In this document: in pieces, positions 42,448 to 54,000 of the stretch
Layout: each line of letters opens with the position of its first letter
Position numbering within the stretch: position 1 is the first letter of the stretch
DNA from: Struthio camelus
Taxonomy: Eukaryota > Chordata > Aves > Struthioniformes > Struthionidae
NCBI RefSeq assembly: GCF_040807025.1
Contig: NC_090954.1
Span: forward strand, 21,208,501 to 21,272,500
Reading direction: 5' to 3'
Length of the DNA stretch: 64,000 nt
The notes under the pieces: model-generated
What the model was told of the DNA's origin: nothing
Database searches by the model: none
The model's input: only the letters and a program-made list of their open reading frames with translations
Position numbers and translations under genes: made by a program

Positions 42448-45400
42448 TCACTTGAAACCTTTCCTCTGCTTCTTCTCCAGCACTTGTGCTATGTACAATT
42501 CTTGCTGCTTCTGTATCTTTAACTCTGACACTTGGGTCCTGCCAAAAATGAAACAGTCAAAACAGCTGCCACAAGCGGCAAGAAAATACTGAAGGCTGCT
42601 AGGGTAGCTAGAAGGTACCACTGCATGCTCAGACTTTTTTATCTGCTTCCCAGGCACCCACTCTCAGCACTGATGGAGACAGGATACAGACTGCCTGGCC
42701 CAGTACACTCCAGGGCTCATTCTTTGCTCCACACACCGACTCTAAGGAAAAACTTGGTTTTTCCTACCAATATGGCAAGGAATTTACCTGGGGAGCCATT
42801 TGCTACTGCATTGCTGCCTTTCAGACTTGGCCTGGGATGAGAGTTGCTAGCCCTTCTGACTTGTAAGGATTAAGCAAGTGGGTGGGGATCAAGGGGGCTC
42901 AGCACCCAAACCCACTCCCTCCCCTGTGTTCTGCTGATCTGTGACACTTTTTGCTCAGCTGGAGAGAAAAAAGCATCCTTCTCTAACAAGGCTGATGTGC
43001 CCCTGTCCAGAGAAGCAGTTTCAGTGAGGATTGCTGGGTTAGCCGGTTTCTTAAAACAACCCAAAGGCTGCCACAACCCACCTTTCTGGGCATGCTGTTA
43101 AAACATGGACCAAACAGGCTGTACAGTCTTGTGCAACTGCTCTGGCACCCAGGACAAACAGCTGCTGGCTGCAGCATGAGGCTGCCAACAACCCACTGGC
43201 AAGATACGCACTCGAGCGTCTGTTTCTGCTGAGCGACGCAGCGCTGCAGCGCCTGGATCTCGTTCTCCTTGTCCTTCAGCACATCTTCCTGCTTCACAAT
43301 GCGGCTTTTGATTTCTACAGAGAAAAGAGAGTGGAAGCCATGGCTGAGATCCTTGGGGTCTCACCAACTTAGCAGCTCATCCTCCTACAAAACCACTAAA
43401 CTTTTCAGGGTAAGAGCCTGTAAAACTGCAGCAGAACAGTTGGGGGTGGGGTGTATGTTTGCCCTGGCTTTCAGTGGAGATTAAACCCACAGATGGCACA
43501 GCACATGCCGTCCGCTCTAGTCCTGCAGTTTGCACGTTCAGGTCCACACCTGAATTACTACTACTGTTTCTGTCTTCAAGCACAGCTGTTTGCGGGCCCC
43601 ACATGAAGCACATATCAGGGTGCGGAGGGGAGCAGCCTGTTAAGCGCACAGTAGAACAACAGATGGATCAAGGCCGAGCTCTCCTGCCACCAGTCTCGTC
43701 CTGGTGGGAGCTGGTTGCGTGGCTCCTCCTGCAGAAGGCAGGGCTGCGTGCCCTGCAGCCCGGGCAGGCAGGCTGACAGAGGTGGTATTGAAGAGGTAGA
43801 TCATGGCTGAAACCTCTTGGCTTCAGAGCACCTCCGAGCAGCTGCCAAGCAGGGCCTTTCCTTCTCTCGATAAGCCCTGGGACTGCACATCACAGGCAGA
43901 GCTGAAGCGGGGAATCCTGGCAGTAAGCCCTGGGTCCTCACTGCTGGGTCTTTGACACTTTGCTGGGTGTTTAGAAACCTGCCCTGGAGAGCAGAGCACG
44001 GCTTTGCCCGGAACAAAGCACGCAGCTCAGTTTGCCTGACCTGGAGCCTTGACATCTCACAATGTCTTCACTGGAGTCAGAGACGCTACGTGTCATGTTG
44101 TTGCCTCGTGAGGCCCGCTCTCACCAGCTGCAACAGCAGAGCTGGCTCAGCCTCCGTGAAGCTTTCTTCCCAAACAGAGAAGAGCAACCAGCCTTCTCCT
44201 ACCTGCTGGCCTTCGTACTGGTTGGCCTGGGAAGCCAGACCACATCTCCACCTTGCACTTTCCCTGGGAAGGAGGTGGTGATCTGAGATGTGGTGGCCTC
44301 AGGCAGAGAAGCATGCCCACATGCAGCCTGCCCTGTCTACACCAGCTGCTGGAGGCCTGCTAAGGAAAATGTCTGCATGCGATCCTTTTTTTGGGCAGGA
44401 TGCAGCTAAATCAAAGAGTCGGACTTGCTCATCCTGATTTAAATCCTGATTTACATTTACACTTAAGCCAGTGTGACAGCGCCTGGTAGACTTACCATTA
44501 CATTTGTTTATTAACTTGTCCTTTTGTGTCAGTTCCTCAAGCGCTTTCCTCTTCATGCTGTCAAGGCTGAAACAGAGGCAACGAAGATGAAGGCTATCAG
44601 TGGCTGCTGAAGGCAGAATTTGTATCTCCCAAGGTGGAGCGACTTTTTGCAACTCCAGAAGAGTAGGAAATACAGGCCAAACTTGGCAGAGGCTTTCAAA
44701 GCTGCCTCCGAGATTCAGAGGGGAACTGGACATCCGAAACATGCCAGCAGCTTTGAAAAAAATCTCAAGCACTTTGATACCCAAGTATTTAACGTGCACT
44801 CCTAGGGCAGATACCGATAGCCAGCCTGACCCTGCAAAATAATCTGTCTGGGCAGGCCTCTAAGTCCATGTAAGCACTCAAGGACTTCACAGTGATGCCT
44901 TCCTGCCCACCGCCTTGATCACGTTACAAGGCAGCGGCACTGGAAAGATGCCCAAGCCATGTGCAGACTCAAGAGGATGTGCTTCAGAGGAAACCCAACA
45001 GCTCCGATCTTCTGAGACTTCAGTTTCAACCTCCAGCTCTCAGAGCATGGGCCTAGGTTCAGCACACCCTCGAGCAGGAGGAGTCCTGCCAGCAGCAGCA
45101 TCTGGCCTGCTGAGGATGAACGTGCTTTTTACCTGCCATAACACACGGGGAGTCTAGTCCTACTCTGAAGATCCCTTAGTGCAGGGGCTGGTAGAGAGAG
45201 AGACAGTGAAATACAGACTCTGCCTGCAAGCTGTTTTCTGAAACTGAGCCCAAACCCCACATAGCTGCGCTCAGTCTGAAACCTCCTCTGATCTCTGCTA
45301 AGTTCAGGTTAAGGCGGTTTGCTCTGTCACTAGTTCTTTTGTGTGTGCCACCTCCCCACGCCCAGCTGCAGGCAAGGCAGCGCTCGCTGTCTCTGTTAAA

Positions 45401-46762
45401 CAACCAGGGACAATTTTGGCTTGTCCCAGCCCCCGAGCTCACGTTTTCTCAAAGATCTCTTTTTCTCTCTTGAGCTGCCGGGACAAAACCTCCACTTCTC
45501 CCAGCGCAAAGTCCAGCTTCTCCGATTCCTTGGTGAGCAGGTCTTTGGTCCTTGCGTGCGCCTTCTCCTCTTCCTGTAACACACATACCAGCCTCACGTG
45601 CCAGCCCGGCTTTACGTGCTTTCCTCACTCAAGGCACGCACATGAGCAAGGTTTCAGCTTCCTCTCCGTTTCGCTGGAGGGGCCCGGCAGCACCCTGCCT
45701 ACACCTAACTCCAGCAGCAGCTGACTGTGCCCCCCCACCCTGCAGGCAGAGCAGATGGGCTCCTAAATCCCCGTCTCCTGGCAGCTGGCTCACTCAGAGG
45801 TCCGACCCACGGTCCCTGGAGACCCTCCACCCACGATACCTACCCACAAAGCAGAGAGCCGGCCCAGACACCGGGAGGGTGAACCGCAGAGAGGCTGAGC
45901 GAGAAACAACCTTCACAAAGCTGCTGCACGAGCAGTTAGCCAGCCCAGACAAGATCCTCCGGCTTACTTGGCCCACCACAGCAGCGTCTTTCCAGAAACG
46001 TTTGTTTCGATGACCCTCAAAAGCCCCAAGTTCCTTTAGAAAGTTGTTACACAGAAACAAAACTAATCCCAACGCACCGCTACAGCTTTGGGCTATTTCA
46101 TGAGGCAGACGGGCTGCTTTGCGCTAATTTCTGAAGGAAATCTGCCCCCTCAAACCAGATCCCACGCTGCCGGGGCGGACCAGGGCCCCGCCAGGCCGCC
46201 GCGCGGCTCGCAGGGAAACGCCACGGCTCAGCGGAGACGTTATACCTGCAGCTTCCTCGCCACAGCTTCGTAATCCTGCCTGCTAACGAAGTTCTCCTCC
46301 TGGAAGGCGAGCTGCAGAAAGGCGTCGCCGCCGGCCAGGTCGCGCTGGCGCGCCGGCTGCCCGCGCCGGCACCCCTGGGCGGCCCCCGGCGGGAGGCCGC
46401 TCTGTTCGGGCGCCTGGCGCCCAGCCCGGCCCCGGCTACCGAAACGCCGCCCTGGGGCTTCGTCTGCCGTGCGGGGGGCCCAGCGCCACGGTGAGGGCAC
46501 CCAGGGGGCAACGTCCAGACAGGCCCCTCCCCCTCACACCAAACCCCGCCCCCTGTCCCAGAAGGGGCGTGGCCTCCCAAGCCCCTCCCTCCAACGACCC
46601 CCCCCGCGCGCCGGTGCCCCTCCGGCCCCTCCCACCCGCACACCCCGCCCCCGCGGGCGGCGCACTGCCCGTGCCGGGCCCGGCTCTGGCCCGCCGCACC
46701 CGCCGCCGCAGCCGCTCCAGGAGGGCCGCCTGCGCCTCGGCCCCCGCCGCCTCGGCCGCCAT
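42448..46762 (-). CDS. SPATA24: Spermatogenesis-associated protein 24, complete
   Basis: SPATA24 is a testis-enriched coiled-coil protein, described in mouse as a partner of the TBP-related factor TBPL1. Six coding exons: 46700-46762, 46246-46311, 45443-45573, 44496-44566, 43212-43314 and 42448-42538 (525 nt, 174 residues; the human protein has 205). All phases match. Exon 2 encodes LAFQEENFVSRQDYEAVARK, exon 3 begins EEEKAHARTKDLLTK and contains LDFALGEVEVLSRQL, exon 4 contains KDKLINKCN, exon 5 KQEDVLKDKENEIQALQ, and exon 6 ELKIQKQQELYIAQVLEKKQ. Nearly the whole chain is predicted coiled coil (heptad Leu/Ile, many Glu/Lys). Exon 1 (MAAEAAGAEAQ..LLERLRRR) is short, GC-rich and uses a poor donor (cgg/gtgcgg), yet it aligns in phase with the mammalian ELIHQLRN stretch. 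The C-terminal tail is shorter than in mammals. Confidence 0.92.
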
Positions 46763-47430
46763 CTCCTCCCGCAGCCCCGCGGGAAATGGCCGCCGCCGGG
46801 CCCGCGCCCGTCTCCTAGCAACGGAAGCTCCCCCCCCCACCCCCGCTCCTTAAAGGGGCCGCCCGCAGGACCCCACCACCACCCCCGCAGCGAGCACAGA
46901 CGTCACGTTGAATACAATTGATTTTCTCGTTAAAAGCCGGCGGGCTGGCCGGAGCCACGCACGGGGCCGGCTGCACCGCGGCGACCCCAACGCAGGGCGG
47001 CGCCAACGCTTTCGGCTCGCCCCGGAGCTGAGAGCCTTCCAGAAACGCTGTGGCTAACTCGGGCCCTGAGGACCCGGCCTGCGCCAGCGTCCCTGCGGCT
47101 CGCGAGGGGCCGAGGCGCGAAGGCCCGGCCTCGCCTTGCCCGCCGGCGGCGGAGGCCGAGGCGCCCGGCTGCGCTGGGCCATGCGGCGCAGCGGCGGCGG
47201 CCCCTGCCCTAACAGGCGCTCTTCGCGGGGCGTCGCGAGGACGGCCTTCGCGTCTGGGTTGTTCGGGAGGCGGCGAGAACGCCGGCACGCTTCAAGCGGC
47301 TCACGAAGGCGGAGGCCGGCTCGGTCGGGGGCGGCGCGGCATGGCCGCCGCCGCAGCATGGCCGCCGCCGCCAGGCCTCGGCCCTCCCCGGGAGGCCGCT
47401 GCCTTCGGTTCCTCGTCACCACTGGGGCCG
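46690..47430. promoter_or_regulatory. SPATA24: CpG island at SPATA24 5' end
   Basis: Dense CpG from the first SPATA24 exon to about 47.43 kb, where composition drops abruptly to AT-rich. At 47340-47375 there are two catggccgccgcc motifs 17 bp apart, which read as YY1-like cores on the minus strand. The island is much longer than needed for SPATA24 alone and may initiate in both directions, but I recognise no gene on the plus strand. Confidence 0.6.
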
Positions 47431-49292
47431 TAATTAAATCGTCATTACACTATCTCTGCGGAAGCTGCTGCACGTTGATTTCACATTAAACAAACAAAAA
47501 AAATTCCCAGGCTGCACAATTATTTCTGTTTCATGTTCAGTCTTTTTACCACAGTACAGACAGGCAGAGAAGTGTCAAATCTTTCATTTCAAAAAAAAAA
47601 AATATATAAACCTACTTGCAAGTCTACTGATATTCCCAAAGAAATAACAGCACACTACAAAGATTCAAGCACTCTCATAAAATAATGAATATTCTTGGAC
47701 AAAAAGCACTGATATGGCAGGAACCAGCGGAAGCCTGGATCGAAGTGAGTAAGACCTACACTGCGAGCTCAGAGAACGTATTTTCTCCCTTTGGAGACCA
47801 GGAAATAATTAGAAGTGAATCCTTCTGGCAAGTAACTTTTGGTTAATAACAGTAATGCATTTTTAACAGTCATGGGTATGGTTTTTTTCTCTTCTTTTTT
47901 CTTAATAATTAGGATGCCAGTGCTTTACAAAGTATTAGTGTCCATCACTAAAGACATTTTAGAGAATCAAACGTCCCTATTCGCAGCCTACAAAACTAGC
48001 ACTGAAAGATTCATCTGTAACATCATTGACCATGATTACTCATAAAGAACATCTTATTGCTTTTCGAAATATTCTTACTTTTTGATCTCATTTTCCACCT
48101 AATCCTGGCCTCTTTCCTAGTCCCAAAGAAGTCGCTTAACATTATTGTGCTTCTCACAGGTAGCCTCCCACCTCTCTAAAGCACATGGAGATCTTTGGAT
48201 GAAAGGTGCAATATATTGTAAGTGCAAAATACAGGTATTCAAGTTCTATACAGTACATCGTAGGTTCAATAAAGTCATAATGCTTGGTCCCCCCCCCCAT
48301 TTCACTTTATAGTAATGGGAGTCAAACAGAAATGACAGGGAAGGGAAGGAAAAATAACAAACCTGGAATGAAGTCCAACCACTTTAATATAACTGAAATA
48401 TATTCTACAGACTATTTAATATATAAAAAGCAACATTAAAAGAATGCTGCTTTTTATACAGACACATATTAAGCACTCAAAATCGGTAAATACCAGAATT
48501 AGAGCTGCCTAGCCTACTTTCAGCCACGTTATCAATCTGGAACAGCAAAATTGAACATTTTGGTCCTTACAGACTCTCACATCTATGCCTTACTAAACAT
48601 GATTCACAACAACTCACTATTCAAACCCTTAAAAAGTGCCTTCTTTTAATGGCACTCTTCCTGTCTTGAGTGGTTGACGAGCAGTGCCAAACTTACCCAC
48701 GTGCTCCTACAAAAGTTCCCAGTGGGGAGCTGGGGTGCAAATATTAACACCAAAGCACTTGCTATTTTAAGGGGCCTCCGTGTAAATATTTTTCTAATTT
48801 TATTTTTTTAAACCTCATTACTGTTTCATAGCAGCAATGTTGCTGTAGTTGTGATGGTCTGAACATATATGGGACGTGCGTATATGGGTGTTTCTGCCAA
48901 ACTTTTGCGTTTAAAGCACCTATCTGTCTGCAGAGAGGAATTCACACCACAGCTTCAAAACCCAAAAGAAGCACCAACCCACTGTTCTTGATCACCGGAA
49001 AAGCTTCTCCTCCTGCAAATGCCAGCTTCGTTTTTATACAACTTCCAACCGCTGTAATAAATGTGACAAGTATACCAAGGGGACAGGTTTTGGTACCTAC
49101 AGTCCCAATCCGCTCTTTCTCAGTACCAGCTATCTTGTACACTATGCCAAAAGGATGTCCTCAGCACATGCAGGGAGTACTAGTATGTGATTGCACCTTG
49201 CCCAGGCACATGGAGACTGAAGTCTAAGTTTTAAAGGCAGTTTTAATTCTGGCTCTCGTTTTTTTTTTTTTTTTTTAAAAACCTTTGAGCAC

Positions 49293-49298
49293 TTTATT
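49293..49298 (-). terminator. DNAJC18: Likely DNAJC18 polyadenylation signal
   Basis: AATAAA on the minus strand (ggAAATAAAgtg), about 1.7 kb past the stop codon. A second AATAAA at 48798-48803 could give a longer 3' UTR. Confidence 0.45.
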
Positions 49299-49453
49299 TC
49301 CTAGGTTTAAGCAAAGGCAATTTGTGGCTTCCTCCACTATTTGTAGGGAGTTTTAGAAAGAGGGGCAGCAACAGATACGTGTTCAGTTCACGTACTTACA
49401 TGTCACAGAGGTAAATACTGCTTCTGCTACTACTATGCTAAATCCTCAGATTA

Positions 49454-49472
49454 GGGAGGGAGGGAGGGAGGG
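49454..49472. repeat. GGGA simple repeat
   Basis: Four to five tandem GGGA units (gggagggagggagggaggg) in the presumed DNAJC18 3' UTR. Confidence 0.7.
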
Positions 49473-49644
49473 CAAAAGCCTGTCCCACCGGTGCCTCTAT
49501 TGCTTGGAGATGTCATTCCTTAGAATACTTCATTCCACAAGTTTTACAGGTATCTCGTACATCAAAAATGTAAAAAACAAAAGTGCCTTCCTCCTACTAT
49601 TTTGAAAAGAAGTAGTATAGAGAGTGAAGTTTAGGGTACAGCTA

Positions 49645-49662
49645 CGTGTGTGTGTGTGCGCG
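49645..49662. repeat. GT dinucleotide run
   Basis: Short (GT)n tract running into gcgcg, in the presumed DNAJC18 3' UTR. Confidence 0.65.
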
Positions 49663-51017
49663 TTCAGAAACAGAACAGGTTGAAGCTTCCCTGCGCAGAG
49701 CCCTGATCTTCCTGTGCTCTGTACAGGCTTGCCTACTGGAACGGGCAGAACTAGGACTTCTCTAAGTTATGCCCAAGTAAAAGGAATCAAAAATTCAATT
49801 GTTGCACAGGATCCCGGCCATGCCCATTTTCTTCTGATCTCACTGGCAAGAGCACGACTGAAGAATCTCCACAAGCAGGTTTGTTCAGGTGGGTTTAATC
49901 TGAGCCAGGTAAACCAGATGCTGCTGCTGGTGTGGTACACGCTAGTGACACAGCATCAGAGACACTGGCTCAGGAGCTTAACGATGCTCAACTGGAGTAA
50001 TACCCTGCTCTCTGCTGCTTACGAGCATAACCCATCCTCAACCTTCCTGAAACGTCTGGTTTTGTAAAGGAGGATTCAGAAAAAACAGGAAACTACTACA
50101 CAGATCTTTTTCTTTGCAATACTAATCTCTACAGTGAAACATTCATAACTGCTCAGAGTAAAAATATGCTACATCGAAACTGTACCAGCAAGCAGAAACT
50201 CTGTAACAGCTGGAGAAGAGTTTGCAAATAAAATCAGAACTGAACAGCCAGCTTAAAAATATGCCACTGAGAACACATGAGAAAATAAATACGGTGTCCT
50301 TTCTCTACAGTTGGCAGACATCGGAATCGGTCCAATTCACAGACTCTCCTCTTCTTGTTCAGTTTTCCTGTTGCAATCTCAGCTTGCTTCCTCATTAAGG
50401 AATCGGACACGTGTGGATCTTCAGTCAGACAAGCATACGGTCAAGTGCCTTTGACGTTAATGAGAGCTAGAAACGTGCTCCAAAGCTTACCTGCAGCAGG
50501 TACCTGATACTTCTCAATTAAGCATTAGACTAGAACAAGAAATACACCCTCTTTCAATCTAAATTCTCATTACAAACCACTGTAGAAGCAAGGACAACCA
50601 CTTGAGATCATTATGAAAAGGCTAGCACACTTTAATGCTGAGAACTATACTGTATGATCGAGTGAACTGCGGGTCCATATAAAATACAGAAAGCATGGGA
50701 CAGTATCGCTACTCTCCTGGGAAGTATACACTGTTTGGATGGCAGACAAACTACCATGAAGACAGGTTTCAAACGGAATAGCATTTCCCAGGGAATTAAT
50801 TTACACTAAGTGCCACTGGTCCTTAGAACCAAACGTAACGTACAGTATGTTAAAGCAAACACTAGCTGTGCAGCTCCTGTTTGCCCATCTCTGCACTATA
50901 TGAAGGAATCAAGTATTCAGACTCTTTACAACAGACTCCTTCCCTTCTTATACAAAGGAAAATAAAAACATAAGTTAAAACAGCAATAAATAAAACCACA
51001 GAACGTGTATGTCCTGG

Positions 51018-54000
51018 TCAGCCCCCTTTGTGCATTCCAATCAGACTGGAGAGCTTCTCACAGTGCTCAAGTTTCAGTGATTCTGCTTTCTGTTTTAATC
51101 GTTCATCTCTGTATAACTTGGCCAAATTTGACAAATCAGATTCTGAAAGATGAAAAGAAAAAAAAAATATTAGGACAAACTGTGAGCCTACTTTAAATAC
51201 CTGTTTCTCAAAGCTTTATAATCCTTATGACGTGCTTTTTTATTCACCTTATTTCAATGACAGGGGGCATGTTAAAAACCTTCCTTAACGAGAGGCCACG
51301 AGGTTTAACCAAGCTAGCCACCTAAGAAAACAGTATATTCATAATTGCTTGCAAATTGAAACAATTAAAATAACTCAGTTAAAATAACACAAACACGCTA
51401 CCAGTAAAATGGAACAACCGCTGAAAATAAAAATGAAACTGATTACTCTATCATTGGCTACAAAGAAAACAAACTATAAATATATATCCTAGCGGAAGTC
51501 GCATAAGATATAAAGTTATGTATTAATAATCTAAAAATAATTATTTTAAAATATATGTATATATTTAAAGTAACTGTGAGTAAAAGGCGGGTGAGTCAGA
51601 TACTATTTGGCCTGCTCAACACCACTTGTCTTAGATGATACCAATATTTACATGTGAATTACATCTCATCGTGCATTTACCCTTACTTGATGTTAATCTC
51701 TCACCAGGCACAGACACAGACTGATGGACAAGAGGGGGTTACTCTGTGTGTATCAGTGGAACTTAAGTGAGAAGCCAGAAAGAAAGTAGAGCCTCATGAC
51801 TACTTTTCCTGTTGTCTCCTTGGGGTTGACAGCTGTTGGGAGCGTAATAAGCCAAGACATGCAGAAACCCCATAGCTCTCCCTGCCCACGTAACTGAGAA
51901 ATACAATTCTTCCAGCAGATCCATTCTGCGAGGGCCCAGAATACCCATCCAAATACTACAGTAAAACTCCTCAAAGTTGTATGTACGGATTTTGGGGGCG
52001 GAAGGGGGGGGGGGTGCTTCTTAAATTAAGATCTCTCTGGCAAGAGTTTTGCCCATCAGGCATTGTAAATTAGGGTTGGTTGTTTTTAGAGGAAGGTGAG
52101 CAGCTAGGTCAGGGGCTTGTTTGAAAGGGCTGTCTGCTCTTTCGTTAACAATGTAGTCTCAAGTGTACTCCACTCATTTTTTCCCCCTTCTTCTCAAAAG
52201 CAACATATATAACTGAAAGAAACCCATTGTTTGAATGTAACTCAGTAACTCAGAGAAGTTTCTTTTGCTGATTAGCTAAGGATATCTTAATACAGCTTTC
52301 TCCCTAAAGAATAATTCAGATACGGGATTAGATGCGCCGATGAGAACAGCAGTAATTCATTTCTAAAAAGGTCAAAATCTCCCCAAGCGCAAGCTATCTG
52401 ATGAAAGGTGTATGAAAGCTCTTAGAAAAATTAAACGTCAAGTCCCTCATTTCAAGTTCATCATTCAGAGTGGGAAGAACATGTCAATAGGACAAACAAT
52501 AGGACATCGCAACAGATCCTTTCAAGCCATTTGTCCTCTGTTCCACTGAAATATAAAAGCATTTGACCCTCTGTCTATTTATTGAAAAGCTTTAAAAACT
52601 GACAAGCATGAACATTTTATTTTAGAATCAGGAATCAGTTTCCCTGTCCTTATAACTAAGACACCACTCAAGTAGTCTTTCTGTCATGTTAGTTTCTTAT
52701 ATTTTTCAATTTTTGACACAGAGTTGTTCCTTCATCCTTATTTGATTGAACCTTTTCTCTTTAAGGAACTCTTTCTGATTCAGAGTTCTTTGCAGAAGTC
52801 AGTCTTACTTCACGATTTTGCTACCACAACCGAACAATCATTTTTATCTGTAGATCTGGGACTTGCCTTCTGTGTTGAACTGTGTCAAAGACCTCAGGAA
52901 ACCACAGAAAAACAATAGTGTAAGCAGCTTTTACACTGTATTCTGCTGTGAAGGGAAAAACACTGTCTACAGTAGCACTACAGTAGCTGTAGAAAAGTCA
53001 TGGGCTGAACAAAATACTGACGTACTAGTTACTTTTGAAGTTCTCAGTAAGATAGCTGGACATCAGGTAATACTTTAAAAATCATCAAATCAGTGGTTGT
53101 AAACCCAACGTTTTGCTGGTGCTGAAGAGAAATGCAACTCCAGTAAAAAAACAAACATACTGTTAATAGGCATTCAACTGACAGGGAAAAAAAAAAAAAA
53201 AAAAGCTGACCACATGAACCTAAGCACTTAAAAAAGAATTAATGGACCAAAGTTATGAAACAGCAGCTGATTAAGAAGTGTCTCAAGGTCTCCAAAGAAC
53301 TTTTTCACCATCACTCCATCTCGCATTCAAAGTTTATTTTTACAGACGTAGCTGTACTAAAGTTAGCATGGTCTCAGCTGTACTCATTACTGGCTTGCTG
53401 GCCCAGATGGTAATCATTCTGAAAACGTTTTTTCAGTTGCAGTGGTATCCTCAGGCTACCGCTAACTGTGGGCATTGCAAATGTATTTGCAGATGTGTTA
53501 CTAATATATACAACAGTTAACTTTGTGAGCGTGGATTTCTGACCCTTAGTTAACTTAGAACCTGAAGTGACAGCATCATCATAGGTTCATTTGCTAGACA
53601 CACAGGGGGTTTTGAGAGCAGCGTTGCTTCATGTCATTATATGTGGATTATGCAGGATGTAGAAATAGAAATCTGCATCTGGTGGCCTGCATGAAGCACT
53701 CAGCTGTGTGAGGGCACATTTACCAGAGCAGTCAGTGGCATGAGAGTCAGCCGAGGATGTAGCTCCAAAGAAGCAACCTTTGCTGTCTTGTGAGACATGC
53801 AGAACTACCGGGTATTACAGCCCCTGATGTGCATGCAGTGGGTGGCCACTGCTGCTAGCGCCTGTGTTCACTGTCCCTCCCTACCTGTCCTCGCACTTGT
53901 GCGGACAAGGATGCTCTCATCCACTGCCACCCGCAGTGAGGGCTTCTTTGGCACGTACCGTAACTGCATTTGCATGCACATGATAAATGAAGCAACTCGG

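Larger units (their letters stand above)
47480..51017 (-). other. DNAJC18: DNAJC18 3' UTR and flank
   Basis: AT-rich sequence between the SPATA24 CpG island and the DNAJC18 stop codon (51018). On the minus strand, the first good polyadenylation signals past the stop lie near 49.3 and 48.8 kb, so much of this is probably 3' UTR. It contains a T run (49260-49276), a GGGA run and a GT run. No other gene was seen. Confidence 0.5.

Noticed and set aside
47338-47433. Small plus-strand frame starting ATGGCCGCCGCCGC
   Set aside because: Low-complexity Ala/Pro peptide with no conserved counterpart; more likely YY1-like promoter motifs than a coding start.
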